Shown: one piece after another, positions 33,141 to 42,613 of the stretch
Numbering within the stretch: the stretch's first letter is position 1
Layout: the number at the start of each line of letters is the position of its first letter
NCBI RefSeq assembly: GCF_042646425.1
Contig: NZ_JBHRTR010000028.1
Span: forward strand, 310,001 to 374,000
Direction: 5' to 3'
DNA length: 64,000 nucleotides
From: Marinibaculum pumilum
GTDB lineage: Bacteria > Pseudomonadota > Alphaproteobacteria > Ferrovibrionales > Ferrovibrionaceae
Position numbers and translations under genes: made by a program
Notes under the pieces: generated by a model
The model's input: only the letters and a program-made list of their open reading frames with translations
Databases searched by the model: none
Told to the model about the DNA's origin: nothing

Positions 33141-34013
33141 CTAGGACTCGTCCGCCCGGGTCTGCCGGCGTTTCGTCGCCTGGCCCGCCACCCGCGGCTT
33201 CGAGAAATCGGCCGCCGGCTCCAGGCTGCCGCCGGGATTGGGGTTCGGCCCGGTGAAGGCAGTGTCCCAGTCGCCCAGCTTCTCCGCCCGGTCCGGCCAG
33301 GCGGCCATTTCCTCGTGGTGCCGGTACATGGCGAAGGGGCGCAGGCTGCTCTCGTAGAAATCCACCTGCGCGTGGCGCCGGTACTGTTCCGGGTTGTAGC
33401 GGTTCCAGTGCAGGCATTGCGCCAGCGGCCGGCGGTAGCGGCGATGCTCCTCCTCCGTCGGGTAGCCGATCGGCACCGTGCCGTAGGCCCGCATCCAGTC
33501 CGGATAGCCGAGCAGGTCCGACAGCTCGCGGTTGGTGATCTCCTCGCCGCCGCCGGACAGCCAGGCGGAGGTCAGCCCCTCCGCCGCCACGGCCAGCTGG
33601 ACGTTCTGCACCGCAGCGCCAAGGGAGCAGAGGAAGATCGCCTGGTTGTTGTCCAGATATTCCCGCTCCCAGTCGGGGCTGGTGGGCTGCGGGAAGCAGA
33701 CCTTCCAGCGGGGATCGCCCAGCACCAGGACGATCGCCACCGTGTTCGCCAGGTAGCTCTTCTTCACCGCCGGGAAGCCCTTGGCATGGTCCACCAGGCG
33801 CTGCGCCTGGCGCAGGAAGACCTCCGTCACCGCGTCGCGCATCGCCGGCTCGTCGACGACGATGAAGTCGAAGCACTGCACGTTTGCGCCCGACGGCGCC
33901 CAGCGGCCGGCATCGACGATCCGCTGCAGCGCCGCCCGGTCGACCGACCGGCCCGCCTCGAACCGCCGCACGCTGCGCCGCCGGCGCACCACGTCCTGGA
34001 AATCCGCGTTCAT
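33141..34013 (-). CDS. nitroreductase-family FMN oxidoreductase
   Basis: 290 residues from ATG 34013, with GGGAGGAA five bases upstream. The N-terminal RRRRSVRRFEAG and AGRWAPSGANVQCFDFIVV segments are the FMN-binding signature; SLGAAVQNVQLAVAAEGLTSAW is the dimer-interface helix; GYPTEEEHRRYRRPL lies near the C-terminal third. It is longer than typical family members (about 200 residues) by a C-terminal extension after residue 210 rich in Arg, Tyr and His. Substrate unknown. Divergent from a LuxR-type regulator across a 157-base region with a strong dyad. Confidence 0.85.
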   Translation of the reverse strand: MNADFQDVVRRRRSVRRFEAGRSVDRAALQRIVDAGRWAPSGANVQCFDFIVVDEPAMRDAVTEVFLRQAQRLVDHAKGFPAVKKSYLANTVAIVLVLGDPRWKVCFPQPTSPDWEREYLDNNQAIFLCSLGAAVQNVQLAVAAEGLTSAWLSGGGEEITNRELSDLLGYPDWMRAYGTVPIGYPTEEEHRRYRRPLAQCLHWNRYNPEQYRRHAQVDFYESSLRPFAMYRHHEEMAAWPDRAEKLGDWDTAFTGPNPNPGGSLEPAADFSKPRVAGQATKRRQTRADES

Positions 34014-34073
34014 CCGTTCCTCCCGGTTCCATGGCCTTTGCACGGAAGCTAGCGCGGCGCCGGCCAGGGATCA

Positions 34074-34091
34074 TTCCCCAGGAATGGGGAA
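34074..34091. promoter_or_regulatory. dyad in the nitroreductase/LuxR-regulator divergent region
   Basis: TTCCCC-AGGAAT-GGGGAA, perfect 6-bp arms; the centre also reads CATTCC-CCA-GGAATG. Size and symmetry fit a binding site for the adjacent LuxR-type regulator. Confidence 0.45.
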
Positions 34092-34170
34092 AAGCCCGCT
34101 CTCGCCCGCGGCGGGATCGAAGCCCTATGATGCGGCGGCCGAACAGACCGATGCGGCAGGGGAGGCCGCC

Positions 34171-34974
34171 ATGCAGATCCGCAGCTTTGACGAGGCCGGA
34201 CCATCCGACGGGCAGGTGCCCGTGGCGGCCGTCCAGCGGCTGGTCGCCGGAATCGGCGGGGCCGGCTTTACCGACGCCATGCTGGCGTTCTGCGCCGAAA
34301 GCTTCGGCGCCAGCTTCGTCTCGATCTTCGCCCCGGGACAGGTGGCGGCGGCGGGGACCGGCGGCGACCCCGCGACGGCACCGCGCCTGCTGGGCACCGC
34401 CACCACCACCCACCCTTTGAATGCGGCGCATGCGGCGGAGGGCTATATGCGCCACTACGGCGAGGATGCGAATTTCCGGATCCTGACGGCGGCGCGGGAG
34501 CAGGGTCTCTGCCTGACCTACCAGCGGGCGGACGAGATCGCCGACCTGGGCTACCGGCGGGCCTGCTACGACCGCACCGGCATTGTCGACCGGCTGTCGC
34601 TGGTGCGGGCGGGCGGGCGCGATCGGGTTGCGCTGAGCCTGTACCGCAGCCGCGCCGCAGGCCCCTTCGCCGACGGCCTGCGCGAGGCGGCGACCGGCGC
34701 CTTCCCGTTATTGCTGGAGGTGGTCGACCGGCACCTGGCCAGCCTGCCGCCGGCGGCGGACGCTTCCCCGGCTGAAGGGGAGGCCCGCCTGCGGCGGCGC
34801 TTCCCCGACCTGACCCCGCGGGAATGCGCGGTCGCGGCGCGGGTCCTGGCCGGACAGAGTGCGGCCCGGATCGCCATGGAACTGGGCATCGCCGAAAGCA
34901 CCGTCGTCACCCACCGCAAGCGGGCCTATGCCCGGATCGGGGTGGACGGGATGAAGGCGCTGTTCCGCGCCTGA
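34171..34974 (+). CDS. LuxR-family transcriptional regulator
   Basis: 267 residues, ATG 34171 after GGGGAGG. The C-terminal GerE-type helix-turn-helix is clear: LTPRECAVAARVLAGQSAARI, then AMELGIAESTVVTHRKRAYARIG, about residues 210-260. The N-terminal ~190 residues are not an obvious autoinducer-binding or receiver domain: there is no phosphoacceptor Asp pattern. It may be a GAF-like sensor (EQGLCLTYQRADEIADLGYRR segment). Probably controls the divergent nitroreductase genes. Confidence 0.82.
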   Translation: MQIRSFDEAGPSDGQVPVAAVQRLVAGIGGAGFTDAMLAFCAESFGASFVSIFAPGQVAAAGTGGDPATAPRLLGTATTTHPLNAAHAAEGYMRHYGEDANFRILTAAREQGLCLTYQRADEIADLGYRRACYDRTGIVDRLSLVRAGGRDRVALSLYRSRAAGPFADGLREAATGAFPLLLEVVDRHLASLPPAADASPAEGEARLRRRFPDLTPRECAVAARVLAGQSAARIAMELGIAESTVVTHRKRAYARIGVDGMKALFRA

Positions 34975-34993
34975 TCCGCCGCCGGTCCGACCC

Positions 34994-36370
34994 TCACAGG
35001 TACAGGGTGGTGGCGATCACGAAGAAGATCAGCACCCCGATCACGTCGTTGGAGGTGGTGATGAAGACGCCGGTGGCGACGGCGGGGTCGAACTTCAGCT
35101 TGTCCAGGATCACCGGCACCAGGGAACCGATGACGGAGGCCTGGGCCATCACCGCGACCAGGGTCAGCCCGGCGGTCAGCGCCAGCAGGTCCGGGTTTGG
35201 CACCTCGGCGATTGTGGACAGGACGAAGATGCCCAGGGTGACGATCAGCGCGACAGCGATGCCGTTCAGCAGCGCACCGCCCAGTTCCCGCAGGGTGCGG
35301 CCGAAGATGTCGCCGGCCCAGTAGCTGCCGGAGGCCAGCGCCTGCACGGTGACGGTGGAAGCCTGGATGCCGGCATTGCCGGCCAGCGACATGACGATCG
35401 GGATCAGGGTGGCGAGAATCGCCGCTTCCGCCAGCGCATCCTCGTAGGAACCGACGACCAGGGCCGCGGTACCGGAGCCGATCAGACCGGCAGCGAGCCA
35501 GGGCAGCCGGCGCGGCACGATCTGCAGCGGGCTGTCGGCGGGGCTGGTGTCGGGGTCCAGGCCCGACATCAGCATCATGTCCTCGGCCGCCTCCTCGCGC
35601 TCGGTCTCCAGCAGGTCCTCGGTGGTGACGACGCCGAGCAGCCGGCCCTGCGCATCGACCACCGGCACCATCGCCAGGTCGGCGCGCTCCGCCAGGCGGG
35701 CGACCTCCTCCCGGTCGGTGTCGGCGGAGACGGAGACCGCGTCCATCCGCACCAGGTCGCGCAGCGGCGTCTCCGGCGGGTTCAGCAGCAGGTCGCGCAG
35801 CTTCAGAAAGCCGAGCAGGCGCCGCTCCGCATCCACGACGTAGACGGTGTAGAGCCGGTCGATCCGGTCGGCGCGGGCGCGGATCTCGGCCACCGCCTCG
35901 CCGACATTCATCCCGATCGGCACCGCCACCAGCCGGCGCTGCATGATCGCTCCGGCGGTCTCCTCCCGGAAGTCCAGCGCGGTGCGCAGGGCGGCCTGGT
36001 GTGGATGCTCCGCCAGCGCCCGTTCCTTCAGCTCCTCCGGCGTGTCGGCAAGGAAATCGGCGGCATCCTCCACCGGCAGGCGGGCGGCGATGCGGGAGAT
36101 CCGCTTCTGCAGCTTCTCGTCCAGCAGATGCTCGCTGATCCAGGGGTCGAGTTCCGCGACCAGCGCCAGGCTCGGCGCGTCCGGCAGCATGTCCAGCAGC
36201 TTGCGCGCCCGCTTCGGCTTCAACTGCAGGATCAGCCGCGCCGCCTCGAACGGCGGCAGGTCGGTCACCGCCTGCAGCTCGCCGGTGGCGCCCCGCTTCA
36301 GGGCGTCGGCGACGGCGGCCACCGCCTCCGGTTCGCCATGGGCGGCGCGTTGCAGATCCTCGAGCTTCAT
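34994..36370 (-). CDS. mgtE: magnesium transporter MgtE
   Basis: 458 residues from ATG 36370, after GGAAG. Layout: N-terminal MgtE superhelical domain (about 30-130, LPPFEAARLILQLKPKRARKLLDML), two CBS domains (about 135-255, ending VVTTEDLLETER), and five membrane helices. The conserved pore segments are present: RLPWLAAGLIGS, then SLAGNAGIQASTVTVQALASG and ITTSNDVIGVLIFF. These are Mg2+-gated channels. Any Mg2+-responsive leader was not identified in the 200 bases upstream. It converges with the LuxR-type gene, 19 bases apart. Confidence 0.93.
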   Translation of the reverse strand: MKLEDLQRAAHGEPEAVAAVADALKRGATGELQAVTDLPPFEAARLILQLKPKRARKLLDMLPDAPSLALVAELDPWISEHLLDEKLQKRISRIAARLPVEDAADFLADTPEELKERALAEHPHQAALRTALDFREETAGAIMQRRLVAVPIGMNVGEAVAEIRARADRIDRLYTVYVVDAERRLLGFLKLRDLLLNPPETPLRDLVRMDAVSVSADTDREEVARLAERADLAMVPVVDAQGRLLGVVTTEDLLETEREEAAEDMMLMSGLDPDTSPADSPLQIVPRRLPWLAAGLIGSGTAALVVGSYEDALAEAAILATLIPIVMSLAGNAGIQASTVTVQALASGSYWAGDIFGRTLRELGGALLNGIAVALIVTLGIFVLSTIAEVPNPDLLALTAGLTLVAVMAQASVIGSLVPVILDKLKFDPAVATGVFITTSNDVIGVLIFFVIATTLYL

Positions 36371-36571
36371 GGTGCTTCCTGCCGGCAGAAGGTGCGGGGA
36401 CGATAGTCGGAACGGACGGCCCCGCAAGCGGTTCCGTGTGACGGTTTCGCGACGCCGGCAGCTTGGTGGCGGCGGCGGACTGGCGTAGGACTGGGCGGCT
36501 TGGAATCTGGCGGGCGGCTGGAAGCGGGAAGCCGCGCGCGGCAGCGGACGGGGACAGCGGACGGGGAAGCC

Positions 36572-37741
36572 TTGCTCGACTACATCACAGCGCTGGTGAT
36601 CCTCGCCGCGGCGGCCCTGACGGTCGGCGCCGGCCTGCTCGTGGCCTGGCTGCGCGACCGCGCGGCGTCCAGCTTCCTGTGGTGGGCGACGGGCTTCGGC
36701 GCCACCGCAATCGGCCTGGCGCTCGTCGCCGCGCATCCGCTGCCCGACATCGTCACCGTCGGTCTCGCCAACCTGCTGCTGCTTCTGGCCTTCGCCGGCT
36801 GGATCTGGGGCGCGCGGCGTCTGGACGGCCTCTCCCTGCGGCCGGAGGCGCTGCTGCCGGCGGCCACCTGGCTGCTCAGCATCGCCGTGCCGGAGCTGCG
36901 CGAGACCTTCTTCCTGCGCTTCGCCCTGCTGAACACGGGCTCGGCGATCGGCTATGTCCTGCTCGCCCGGGCGATCTGGCCCCGCCCGGCCGCGGCGGCG
37001 GCGGCGCTTCCCGCCGGCTCCAGCCGGCGGCCGATGGCGCTTTTCCTGCTGCTGGCCGGAATCTGGAGCCTGGCGATCGCAGGCGCCGGCCTCTGGCTGC
37101 GTCCGCCCGCGCTCGGCGGCTTTCCGATCGCCTGGCTGGACGGCATCGTCGAGGTGCTGATCCTTCTGGTGATCGTGATCTATGGCGCCCGCCTGGTGCG
37201 GGAGCGGGTGGAGATGCGTCTGCGCGTCCTCGCCGATACCGACCCGCTGACCGGGGTGCTGAACCGGCGGGGCCTGGGCGAGCGGCTGGAGCGCCTGCTG
37301 GCCCGCGCCAGGGAGCCCGGCGGGGCGCTGGCGCTGCTGATGTTCGACCTCGATCATTTCAAGCGGGTCAATGACAGCTTCGGCCACGAGACAGGCGACC
37401 TCGTCCTGCAGGCGTTCTGCCGGCGGGCCGAAGCGCAGCTGCGGCCGGACGACCTGTTCGGCAGGCTGGGCGGCGAGGAATTCGCCGCGGTGCTGCAGGT
37501 GCAGGACATCGGCCAGGCGCAGGAGGTGGCGGAACGCATCCGGCTGGCGCTCGCGCGGGCCCCGGTGGAGGCTGCCGGCCGTCGCGTGCCGGTCACGGTC
37601 AGCGTCGGCGTCGCCCTGCTGCAGCCCGGCGCGGAGACAGCAATGGCGGCGCGGCCGTTCGAGGTGGCGGACAGCGCGCTCTACGCCGCAAAGGCGGGCG
37701 GCCGCAACCGGGTCGAGCTGGCCGGCGCACCCGCCGGCTGA
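36572..37741 (+). CDS. membrane-bound diguanylate cyclase (GGDEF domain)
   Basis: About 389 residues. Six or seven hydrophobic helices occupy residues 1-205, then a GGDEF domain from ADTDPLTGVLNRRGL (about 220). The active-site motif reads GGEEF (300-304), compatible with activity; metal-binding DLDHFKRVND is present. An RxxD inhibitory site is not obvious. It makes cyclic di-GMP, which commonly favours adhesion and biofilm, of interest given the giant adhesin-like gene at 57520. The start is uncertain: TTG 36572 follows GGGGAAG; another TTG lies at 36500. Divergent from mgtE. Confidence 0.87.
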   Translation: MLDYITALVILAAAALTVGAGLLVAWLRDRAASSFLWWATGFGATAIGLALVAAHPLPDIVTVGLANLLLLLAFAGWIWGARRLDGLSLRPEALLPAATWLLSIAVPELRETFFLRFALLNTGSAIGYVLLARAIWPRPAAAAAALPAGSSRRPMALFLLLAGIWSLAIAGAGLWLRPPALGGFPIAWLDGIVEVLILLVIVIYGARLVRERVEMRLRVLADTDPLTGVLNRRGLGERLERLLARAREPGGALALLMFDLDHFKRVNDSFGHETGDLVLQAFCRRAEAQLRPDDLFGRLGGEEFAAVLQVQDIGQAQEVAERIRLALARAPVEAAGRRVPVTVSVGVALLQPGAETAMAARPFEVADSALYAAKAGGRNRVELAGAPAG

Positions 37742-37753
37742 AGCGGACGCGCC

Positions 37754-38476
37754 CTACTGCGCCAGGCCCATATGCCGCTGCAGCACCTCCGGGTCGCGCA
37801 AGGCCCCGCTTTCGCCGTCGAAGACGATGCGGCCACGGTCCAGGACGATGGCGCGGGGCGCGAAGTCGAGCGCGAAGCGGGTGTGCTGCTCCACCAGGAT
37901 CACCGCCAGGCCGCCCTCGTCGCGCAGGGCGCCGATGGCGCGCTCCAGCTCCTCCACGATCACCGGCGCCAGGCCTTCCGACGGTTCGTCGAGCAGCAGC
38001 AGGCGCGGGTCGCCCATCAGCGCGCGGCCGATCGCCAGCATCTGCTGTTCGCCGCCGGACAGCTGGTTGCCGCGGTTCGCCCGCCGCTCCGCCAGCCGGG
38101 GGAACATCGCGTAGACCCGGTCGGCGCTCCAGTCGCCGCCGCTGCCGACCCGGCCCGCCACCGCCAGGTTCTCCTGCACGGTGAGGGAGGCGAAGATCTC
38201 CCGCTCCTGCGGCACGAAGCCCAGCCCGGCGCGGTTGCGGGCATGGACCGGCCGGCGGGAGATGTCGTCGCCGGCGAACGAGATGCCGCCGCGATGCAGG
38301 TCGGCCAGCCCCATCACCAGGCGCAGCAGCGAGGTCTTGCCGGTGCCGTTGCGGCCCAGCACGGCCAGGCTCTCCCCCGGCGCCAGGGCCAGGTCGATCC
38401 CTTCCACCACGACGGTCTCGCCATAGCCGCCGGTCACGCCCTGCAGCGCCAGCAGCGGTTCGGCCGCCCCCGTCAT
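37754..38476 (-). CDS. livF: branched-chain amino acid-type ABC ATPase, LivF family (system 2)
   Basis: 240 residues. Walker A GRNGTGKTS near residues 41-49, signature LSGGEQQMLAIGRAL near 138, Walker B LLLLDEPSEGLAP, then VEQHTRFAL. This is the LivF type: small, with no C-terminal extension. Last gene of the leftward livK-H-M-G-F operon, overlapping livG by four bases. It may also energise the ATPase-less LIV system at 15372-18844. Confidence 0.93.
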   Translation of the reverse strand: MTGAAEPLLALQGVTGGYGETVVVEGIDLALAPGESLAVLGRNGTGKTSLLRLVMGLADLHRGGISFAGDDISRRPVHARNRAGLGFVPQEREIFASLTVQENLAVAGRVGSGGDWSADRVYAMFPRLAERRANRGNQLSGGEQQMLAIGRALMGDPRLLLLDEPSEGLAPVIVEELERAIGALRDEGGLAVILVEQHTRFALDFAPRAIVLDRGRIVFDGESGALRDPEVLQRHMGLAQ

Positions 38477-39249
38477 GCCGGATCCGTCCCGGGGGCGGCA
38501 CGCTCGCCCAGATAGACCGCACGCACCTCCGGGTCGGCAGCGATCTCCTGCGGCGTGCCTTCGGTCAGGATGCCGCCGTCGACCAGCACCGTGATCCGCT
38601 CCGCGAAGCGGAACACCACCTCCATGTCATGTTCGATGATCAGGATCGCGATCTCCGCCGGCAGGCGCGACAGGACCTCCAGGATGTTGCGGCTGTCGGC
38701 CGCCGGCACCCCGGCTGCCGGCTCGTCCAGCAGCAGCACCCGCGGCTGCAGGCCCAGGGTGATGGCGACCTCCACCAGCCGCTGACGGCCATAGGGCAGC
38801 AGCCGCACCGGGGTCAGCGCATCGTCGGCCAGGCCCAGGCCGGCGAGGATCTCCATCGCCTCGTCCAGCACCTCGGCCTGGGCGGCAGCCGGCCGCCATG
38901 CATTGCCGCCTTCGCCCCGGCGCTCGGCCACCGACATGGCGACATTCTCCACCACCTCCAGGCCGCGGAACAGCTGGTTGATCTGGAAGGTGCGGGCGAT
39001 GCCGGCCTTCACCCGCGCCGCCGGATCCAGCGCGGTGACGTCGCGGCCCTGCAGCCGGATCCGTCCGGCATCGGGGCGCAGCCGGCCGGTGATCAGGTTG
39101 ACCAGGGTGGTCTTGCCGGCCCCGTTCGGGCCGATCAGCGCCTGCCGCGCCCCCTGCGGCAGGGACAGCTCGATGCCGCGGGCGACTTCCAGTGCGCCGA
39201 AGCGGCGGCGAAGGCCGCTGACTTCCAGCATCGCTGCGGTCGCGTTCAT
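38473..39249 (-). CDS. livG: branched-chain amino acid-type ABC ATPase, LivG family (system 2)
   Basis: 258 residues. Walker A GPNGAGKTT near 39-47. The LivG-specific block TGRLRPDAGRI then GIARTFQINQLFRGLEVVENV is clear. The signature motif is degenerate: where LSYGQQR is usual it reads LPYGRQR, and the Walker B region reads LLLDEPAAGVPAADS where GLNP is usual. These changes are unusual but keep the key Gly, Gln, Asp and Glu. The ATG overlaps the livM-type stop. Confidence 0.9.
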   Translation of the reverse strand: MNATAAMLEVSGLRRRFGALEVARGIELSLPQGARQALIGPNGAGKTTLVNLITGRLRPDAGRIRLQGRDVTALDPAARVKAGIARTFQINQLFRGLEVVENVAMSVAERRGEGGNAWRPAAAQAEVLDEAMEILAGLGLADDALTPVRLLPYGRQRLVEVAITLGLQPRVLLLDEPAAGVPAADSRNILEVLSRLPAEIAILIIEHDMEVVFRFAERITVLVDGGILTEGTPQEIAADPEVRAVYLGERAAPGTDPA

Positions 39250-40253
39250 CGGCGGCCCAGCCGCGCGCGCAGGCCGTCGGCGGCGCCCAGCAGGCCGCCG
39301 CGGAAGAACAGCACAACCAGCACCAGCACCAGGCCGATGCCGAACTCCCAGAATTCCGGGCTGATCCGCGCCAGCTCGTCTTCCAGCGCGACATAGACCG
39401 CGGCGCCGACGAAAGCGCCGTAGAGCCGGCCGGTGCCGCCCAGGATCAGCACGATCAGGACCATGCCGGAGCGCGCGAAGCTCAGCACGTCCAGGGTGAC
39501 GAAGGCGGCCTGCTGCGCGAACAGGCCGCCGGCGATGCCGGCCAGCACCGCGGAGAGGGTATAGGCGGTGACCATCCGGCGATGCACCGGCACGCCGATC
39601 GCCTCCATCCGGACCCCGTTCTCGCGGATGCCGACCAGGGAGCGGCCGAACGGCGAGCGCACGATGCGCCGCACCGCCAGGAAGCAGATCGCCACCACCG
39701 CCAGCGCGTACCAGAAGTAGTTGTGTCCCCACAGGTCGTTCTCGAACAGGCCCAGGACCGGCCAGATCGAGATGCCGACCAGGCCGTCGAAGCCGCCGGT
39801 CCAGGGCTCCGCGGTATGCGCCAGTTCCTGCAGCAGGATTGCGGTGGCCAGGGTCAGCATCAAGAGGGTCAGGCCGTGATAGCGCAGCAGGACCCAGCCG
39901 GTGAGCAGGCCCAGAAGGCCGGCGACCGCGCCGCCGAAGGCGAGCCCGGTCAGCGGCTCGCCCCAGCCCAGATGCGCCGACAGCATGCCGGTGGCATAGG
40001 CGCCGGCGCCGAAATAGGCGGCATGGCCAAGGGTGACGATGCCGGCATAGCCCAGGATCAGGTCGAGGGAGAGGGCGAACAGGATGGTGATCAGGATCGT
40101 CGTGCCCATCACCGCGTAGTCGGGCATGACGAAGAAGAAGGCGATCGCCGCCAGCCAGGGCAGCGCCTCGGTCCAGTGCCAGCCGTCGCGGCGGCGCAGC
40201 GCGGCCCGGACCGCGGCCGTATCGGCTGCAGGGCCGGCGCCCGCGCCGCTCAT
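39246..40253 (-). CDS. livM: branched-chain amino acid-type ABC permease, LivM family (system 2)
   Basis: 335 residues. ILGYAGIVTLGHAAYFGAGAYA is the family signature (about residues 67-88), and GIRENGVRMEAIGVPVHRR is the EAA-type loop. About nine hydrophobic helices. Coupled by 4-base overlaps to the genes on both sides. It forms the membrane channel together with the LivH-type subunit encoded upstream. Confidence 0.93.
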   Translation of the reverse strand: MSGAGAGPAADTAAVRAALRRRDGWHWTEALPWLAAIAFFFVMPDYAVMGTTILITILFALSLDLILGYAGIVTLGHAAYFGAGAYATGMLSAHLGWGEPLTGLAFGGAVAGLLGLLTGWVLLRYHGLTLLMLTLATAILLQELAHTAEPWTGGFDGLVGISIWPVLGLFENDLWGHNYFWYALAVVAICFLAVRRIVRSPFGRSLVGIRENGVRMEAIGVPVHRRMVTAYTLSAVLAGIAGGLFAQQAAFVTLDVLSFARSGMVLIVLILGGTGRLYGAFVGAAVYVALEDELARISPEFWEFGIGLVLVLVVLFFRGGLLGAADGLRARLGRR

Positions 40254-41119
40254 CGGACCTGCTCCCGTCCGAACAGGCCGGCGGGGCGCAGCAGCAGGAT
40301 CGCCACCGTGGCGGCATAGATGAAGAAGCCGCCGCCGGCGGGCCAGAGATACTTGCCCGCGGTGTCGAGAATGCCCAGCACCACCGCGGCGACGAAGGCG
40401 CCGCGCAGGCTGCCCAGCCCGCCGACCGCCACGACGATCAGGAAGAACACCAGGTACTGGATCGCGAAGGTGGGGGAGACGCCGACGATCTCGATCGCCA
40501 GCCCGCCGCCCAACGCCGCCAGGCCGCTGCCCAGCGCGAAGACCGTCACGAACAGCCGGTCGACATGAATGCCGACCGCCTGCGCCATGTCGCGATTGTC
40601 GACGGCGGCGCGGATGCGGGCGCCGACCAGGGTGCGCTCCAGCCCCAGCCACAAAGCGACGATCAGAGCCAGGCCCAGCAGGATGATGAAAAGGCGATAG
40701 GCCGGCACCGTGCGCAGGCCCAGGTCGACCTGGCCGGACAGGAAGGCCGGCACCTCGATGCTGGGCGGCGAGGGGCCGTAGAAATAGGTGATCGCGGCGA
40801 TGGTCATGAAGACCAGGCCGATGGTGACCAGCACCTGATCCAGTTCCGGCCGGCGGTAGAGCGGCGCATAGGCCAGCCGCTCGATCGGCACGCTGACCAG
40901 GGCGACCACCAGGAAGGCGCCGATCAGGGCCGGCACGAAGGGCAGGCCCAGGTCGTTCATGAGGGTCACCGTGGCATAGCCGCCAGCCATCGCGAAGGCG
41001 CCATGCGCCAGGTTGACGATGCCCATCAGCCCCATCGTGACCGACAGCCCGACGGAGATGATGAACAGCAGCATCGCATAGGCGAGGCCGTCGAACAGGA
41101 TGGAGATGGCGGCGGTCAC
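40250..41119 (-). CDS. livH: branched-chain amino acid-type ABC permease, LivH family (system 2)
   Basis: 289 residues from GTG 41119. Signature GLMGIVNLAHGAFAMAGGYA near residues 30-49, and the loop RAAVDNRDMAQAVGIHVDR. Eight hydrophobic helices. It lies 240 bases after the binding-protein gene, with CCTCGG-type palindromes between, the same arrangement as in LIV system 1. Confidence 0.93.
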   Translation of the reverse strand: MTAAISILFDGLAYAMLLFIISVGLSVTMGLMGIVNLAHGAFAMAGGYATVTLMNDLGLPFVPALIGAFLVVALVSVPIERLAYAPLYRRPELDQVLVTIGLVFMTIAAITYFYGPSPPSIEVPAFLSGQVDLGLRTVPAYRLFIILLGLALIVALWLGLERTLVGARIRAAVDNRDMAQAVGIHVDRLFVTVFALGSGLAALGGGLAIEIVGVSPTFAIQYLVFFLIVVAVGGLGSLRGAFVAAVVLGILDTAGKYLWPAGGGFFIYAATVAILLLRPAGLFGREQVR

Positions 41120-41172
41120 GGTTCGGCCTGCACCCGGCGCAGGACCTGTCCTCCCGTACCACCCGTCCCGTC

Positions 41173-41344
41173 GTCCTCGGCCCCCGAGCCGAGGACCGTG
41201 GCAGGGCGGCGACGTCGTGGGGCGGTGCTGCGGGACAGCCGGCGCTGGGATCCTCGGGTCAGGCCCGAGGGTGACGGTGGGCGGGAGAGCAGTGGCACCG
41301 GACGGCAGCCCGCCGTCATCCCCGTACCGCAGTGCGAGGATGAC
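41173..41344. repeat. cluster of CCTCGG-type palindromes between livK and livH (system 2)
   Basis: Three dyads. GTCCTCGGC...GCCGAGGAC at 41173-41196; ATCCTCGGGT...GCCCGAGGGT near 41250-41273; GTCATCC (41315-41321) with GGATGAC (41338-41344). They fill the gap between the binding-protein and permease genes and are related to the elements at 17391, 23565 and 45689. Confidence 0.75.
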
Positions 41345-41359
41345 GGCGATGTGGACGGC

Positions 41360-42613
41360 CTATTCGCCGCACTTGCCGACCTTCAGCTCCTTGCAGGGGT
41401 CCTTCACCTGCTTGATCGTGTCGACGACCTTGACCTTCAGCATGCCGTCCTCCTTCACGACCTCGTGGATGTTCTCGTCATGCACGATGTCGCGGGTCTC
41501 GGGGTCGATCATGATCGGGCCGCGCGGGCTGGCGAAGGTCCAGCCCTTCAGCGCTTCCATGGTACCGTCGGCGGAGACGTCGCCGTCCTGCGCCTTGATC
41601 GCATGGGCGATCGCCGCCATGCCGTCCCAGCCGGCGACCGCCATGAAGTCCGGCACGGAATCGGCGCCATAGGCGTCCTTCCAGGCCTTCACGAAGGCCT
41701 TGTTCTCCGGCGTGTCATAGTCGGCGGCATAGTGGTGCATGGTGACAAGGCCGACGGCATCGTCGCCCATGCCCTGCAGCTGCGTGTCCTGGGTGATGTC
41801 GCCGGGGCCGATCAGCTTCACCCCGTCGGCCTTCATGCCGGTATCGGCGAAGGTCTTGGCCACCGCCGCGGCATGGTTGCCCGACGGCACGAAGACGTAG
41901 AAGCAGTCGGGCTTGGCGTCGCGCACCCGCTGGAAGAAGGGGGTGAAGTCCGGCACCTCGGCCGGGCTGCCCATCGGCACCGCCTCGACCAGCTTGCCGC
42001 CCGCCTTCTCGAAGCCCATCTGGAATGCGTCCAGGCTGTCCTTGCCGGGCGGATAGTCGGTATAGCCCACCGCCGCGGTCTTGCAGCCCAGCTTGCCGGC
42101 CGCGTACTGCCCCATCGGATAGCCGGTCTGCCACATGCTGAAGGAGACCCGCGCGATATAGGGCGACAGGGACGGGATCCAGGCGGTGCCGGCGTTCATG
42201 ATGATCATCGGCACCTTGCCCTGGGTCGCCAGCGGCGCGCTGGCGATCGCATTGGGCGAAAAGACGAAGCCGGCCAGGATGTCGACCCCTTCGCGGGTGA
42301 TCAGCTCCTGCACCGCGTTCTTGGCGATGTCGCCGCCCGGACGCTTGGAGTCGCGTTTCACCAAGGTGACCGTATTGTCGCCGAAGGCCTCCGGATGCTC
42401 CTTCATGTAGAGCTCCATGCCGCGCGAGATCTGCTCGCCGAACTGGGCGGCGCCGCCGGAGAAGGTCAGGACGACGCCGACCTTGACCTCTTCCGCCTGG
42501 GCCGGCGCGGCAGCCGCGTTCAGGGCAAGGGCGGCAAAAGCTGCGGCAGGCAGGGCCGCGGCAGGCAGGACGCCACGCATCAGGCGGCGCAGAACGGCAG
42601 AACTGTCTCGCAT
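41360..42613 (-). CDS. ABC transporter substrate-binding protein, LivK family (system 2)
   Basis: 417 residues from ATG 42613, with GGGAGG six bases upstream. Signal peptide about 1-40, cleavage near PAQAEEV. The mature part starts VKVGVVLTFSGGAAQFGEQI, the type I binding fold; GGDIAKNAVQELITREGVDILAG and TQGKVPMIIMNAGTA follow the subclass seen with aromatic-acid and amide transporters. Two Cys near the C-terminus (DPCKELKVGKC) probably pair. The neighbouring LysR regulator and Rieske oxygenase suggest an aromatic acid as ligand; this is inference. Confidence 0.9.
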   Translation of the reverse strand: MRDSSAVLRRLMRGVLPAAALPAAAFAALALNAAAAPAQAEEVKVGVVLTFSGGAAQFGEQISRGMELYMKEHPEAFGDNTVTLVKRDSKRPGGDIAKNAVQELITREGVDILAGFVFSPNAIASAPLATQGKVPMIIMNAGTAWIPSLSPYIARVSFSMWQTGYPMGQYAAGKLGCKTAAVGYTDYPPGKDSLDAFQMGFEKAGGKLVEAVPMGSPAEVPDFTPFFQRVRDAKPDCFYVFVPSGNHAAAVAKTFADTGMKADGVKLIGPGDITQDTQLQGMGDDAVGLVTMHHYAADYDTPENKAFVKAWKDAYGADSVPDFMAVAGWDGMAAIAHAIKAQDGDVSADGTMEALKGWTFASPRGPIMIDPETRDIVHDENIHEVVKEDGMLKVKVVDTIKQVKDPCKELKVGKCGE

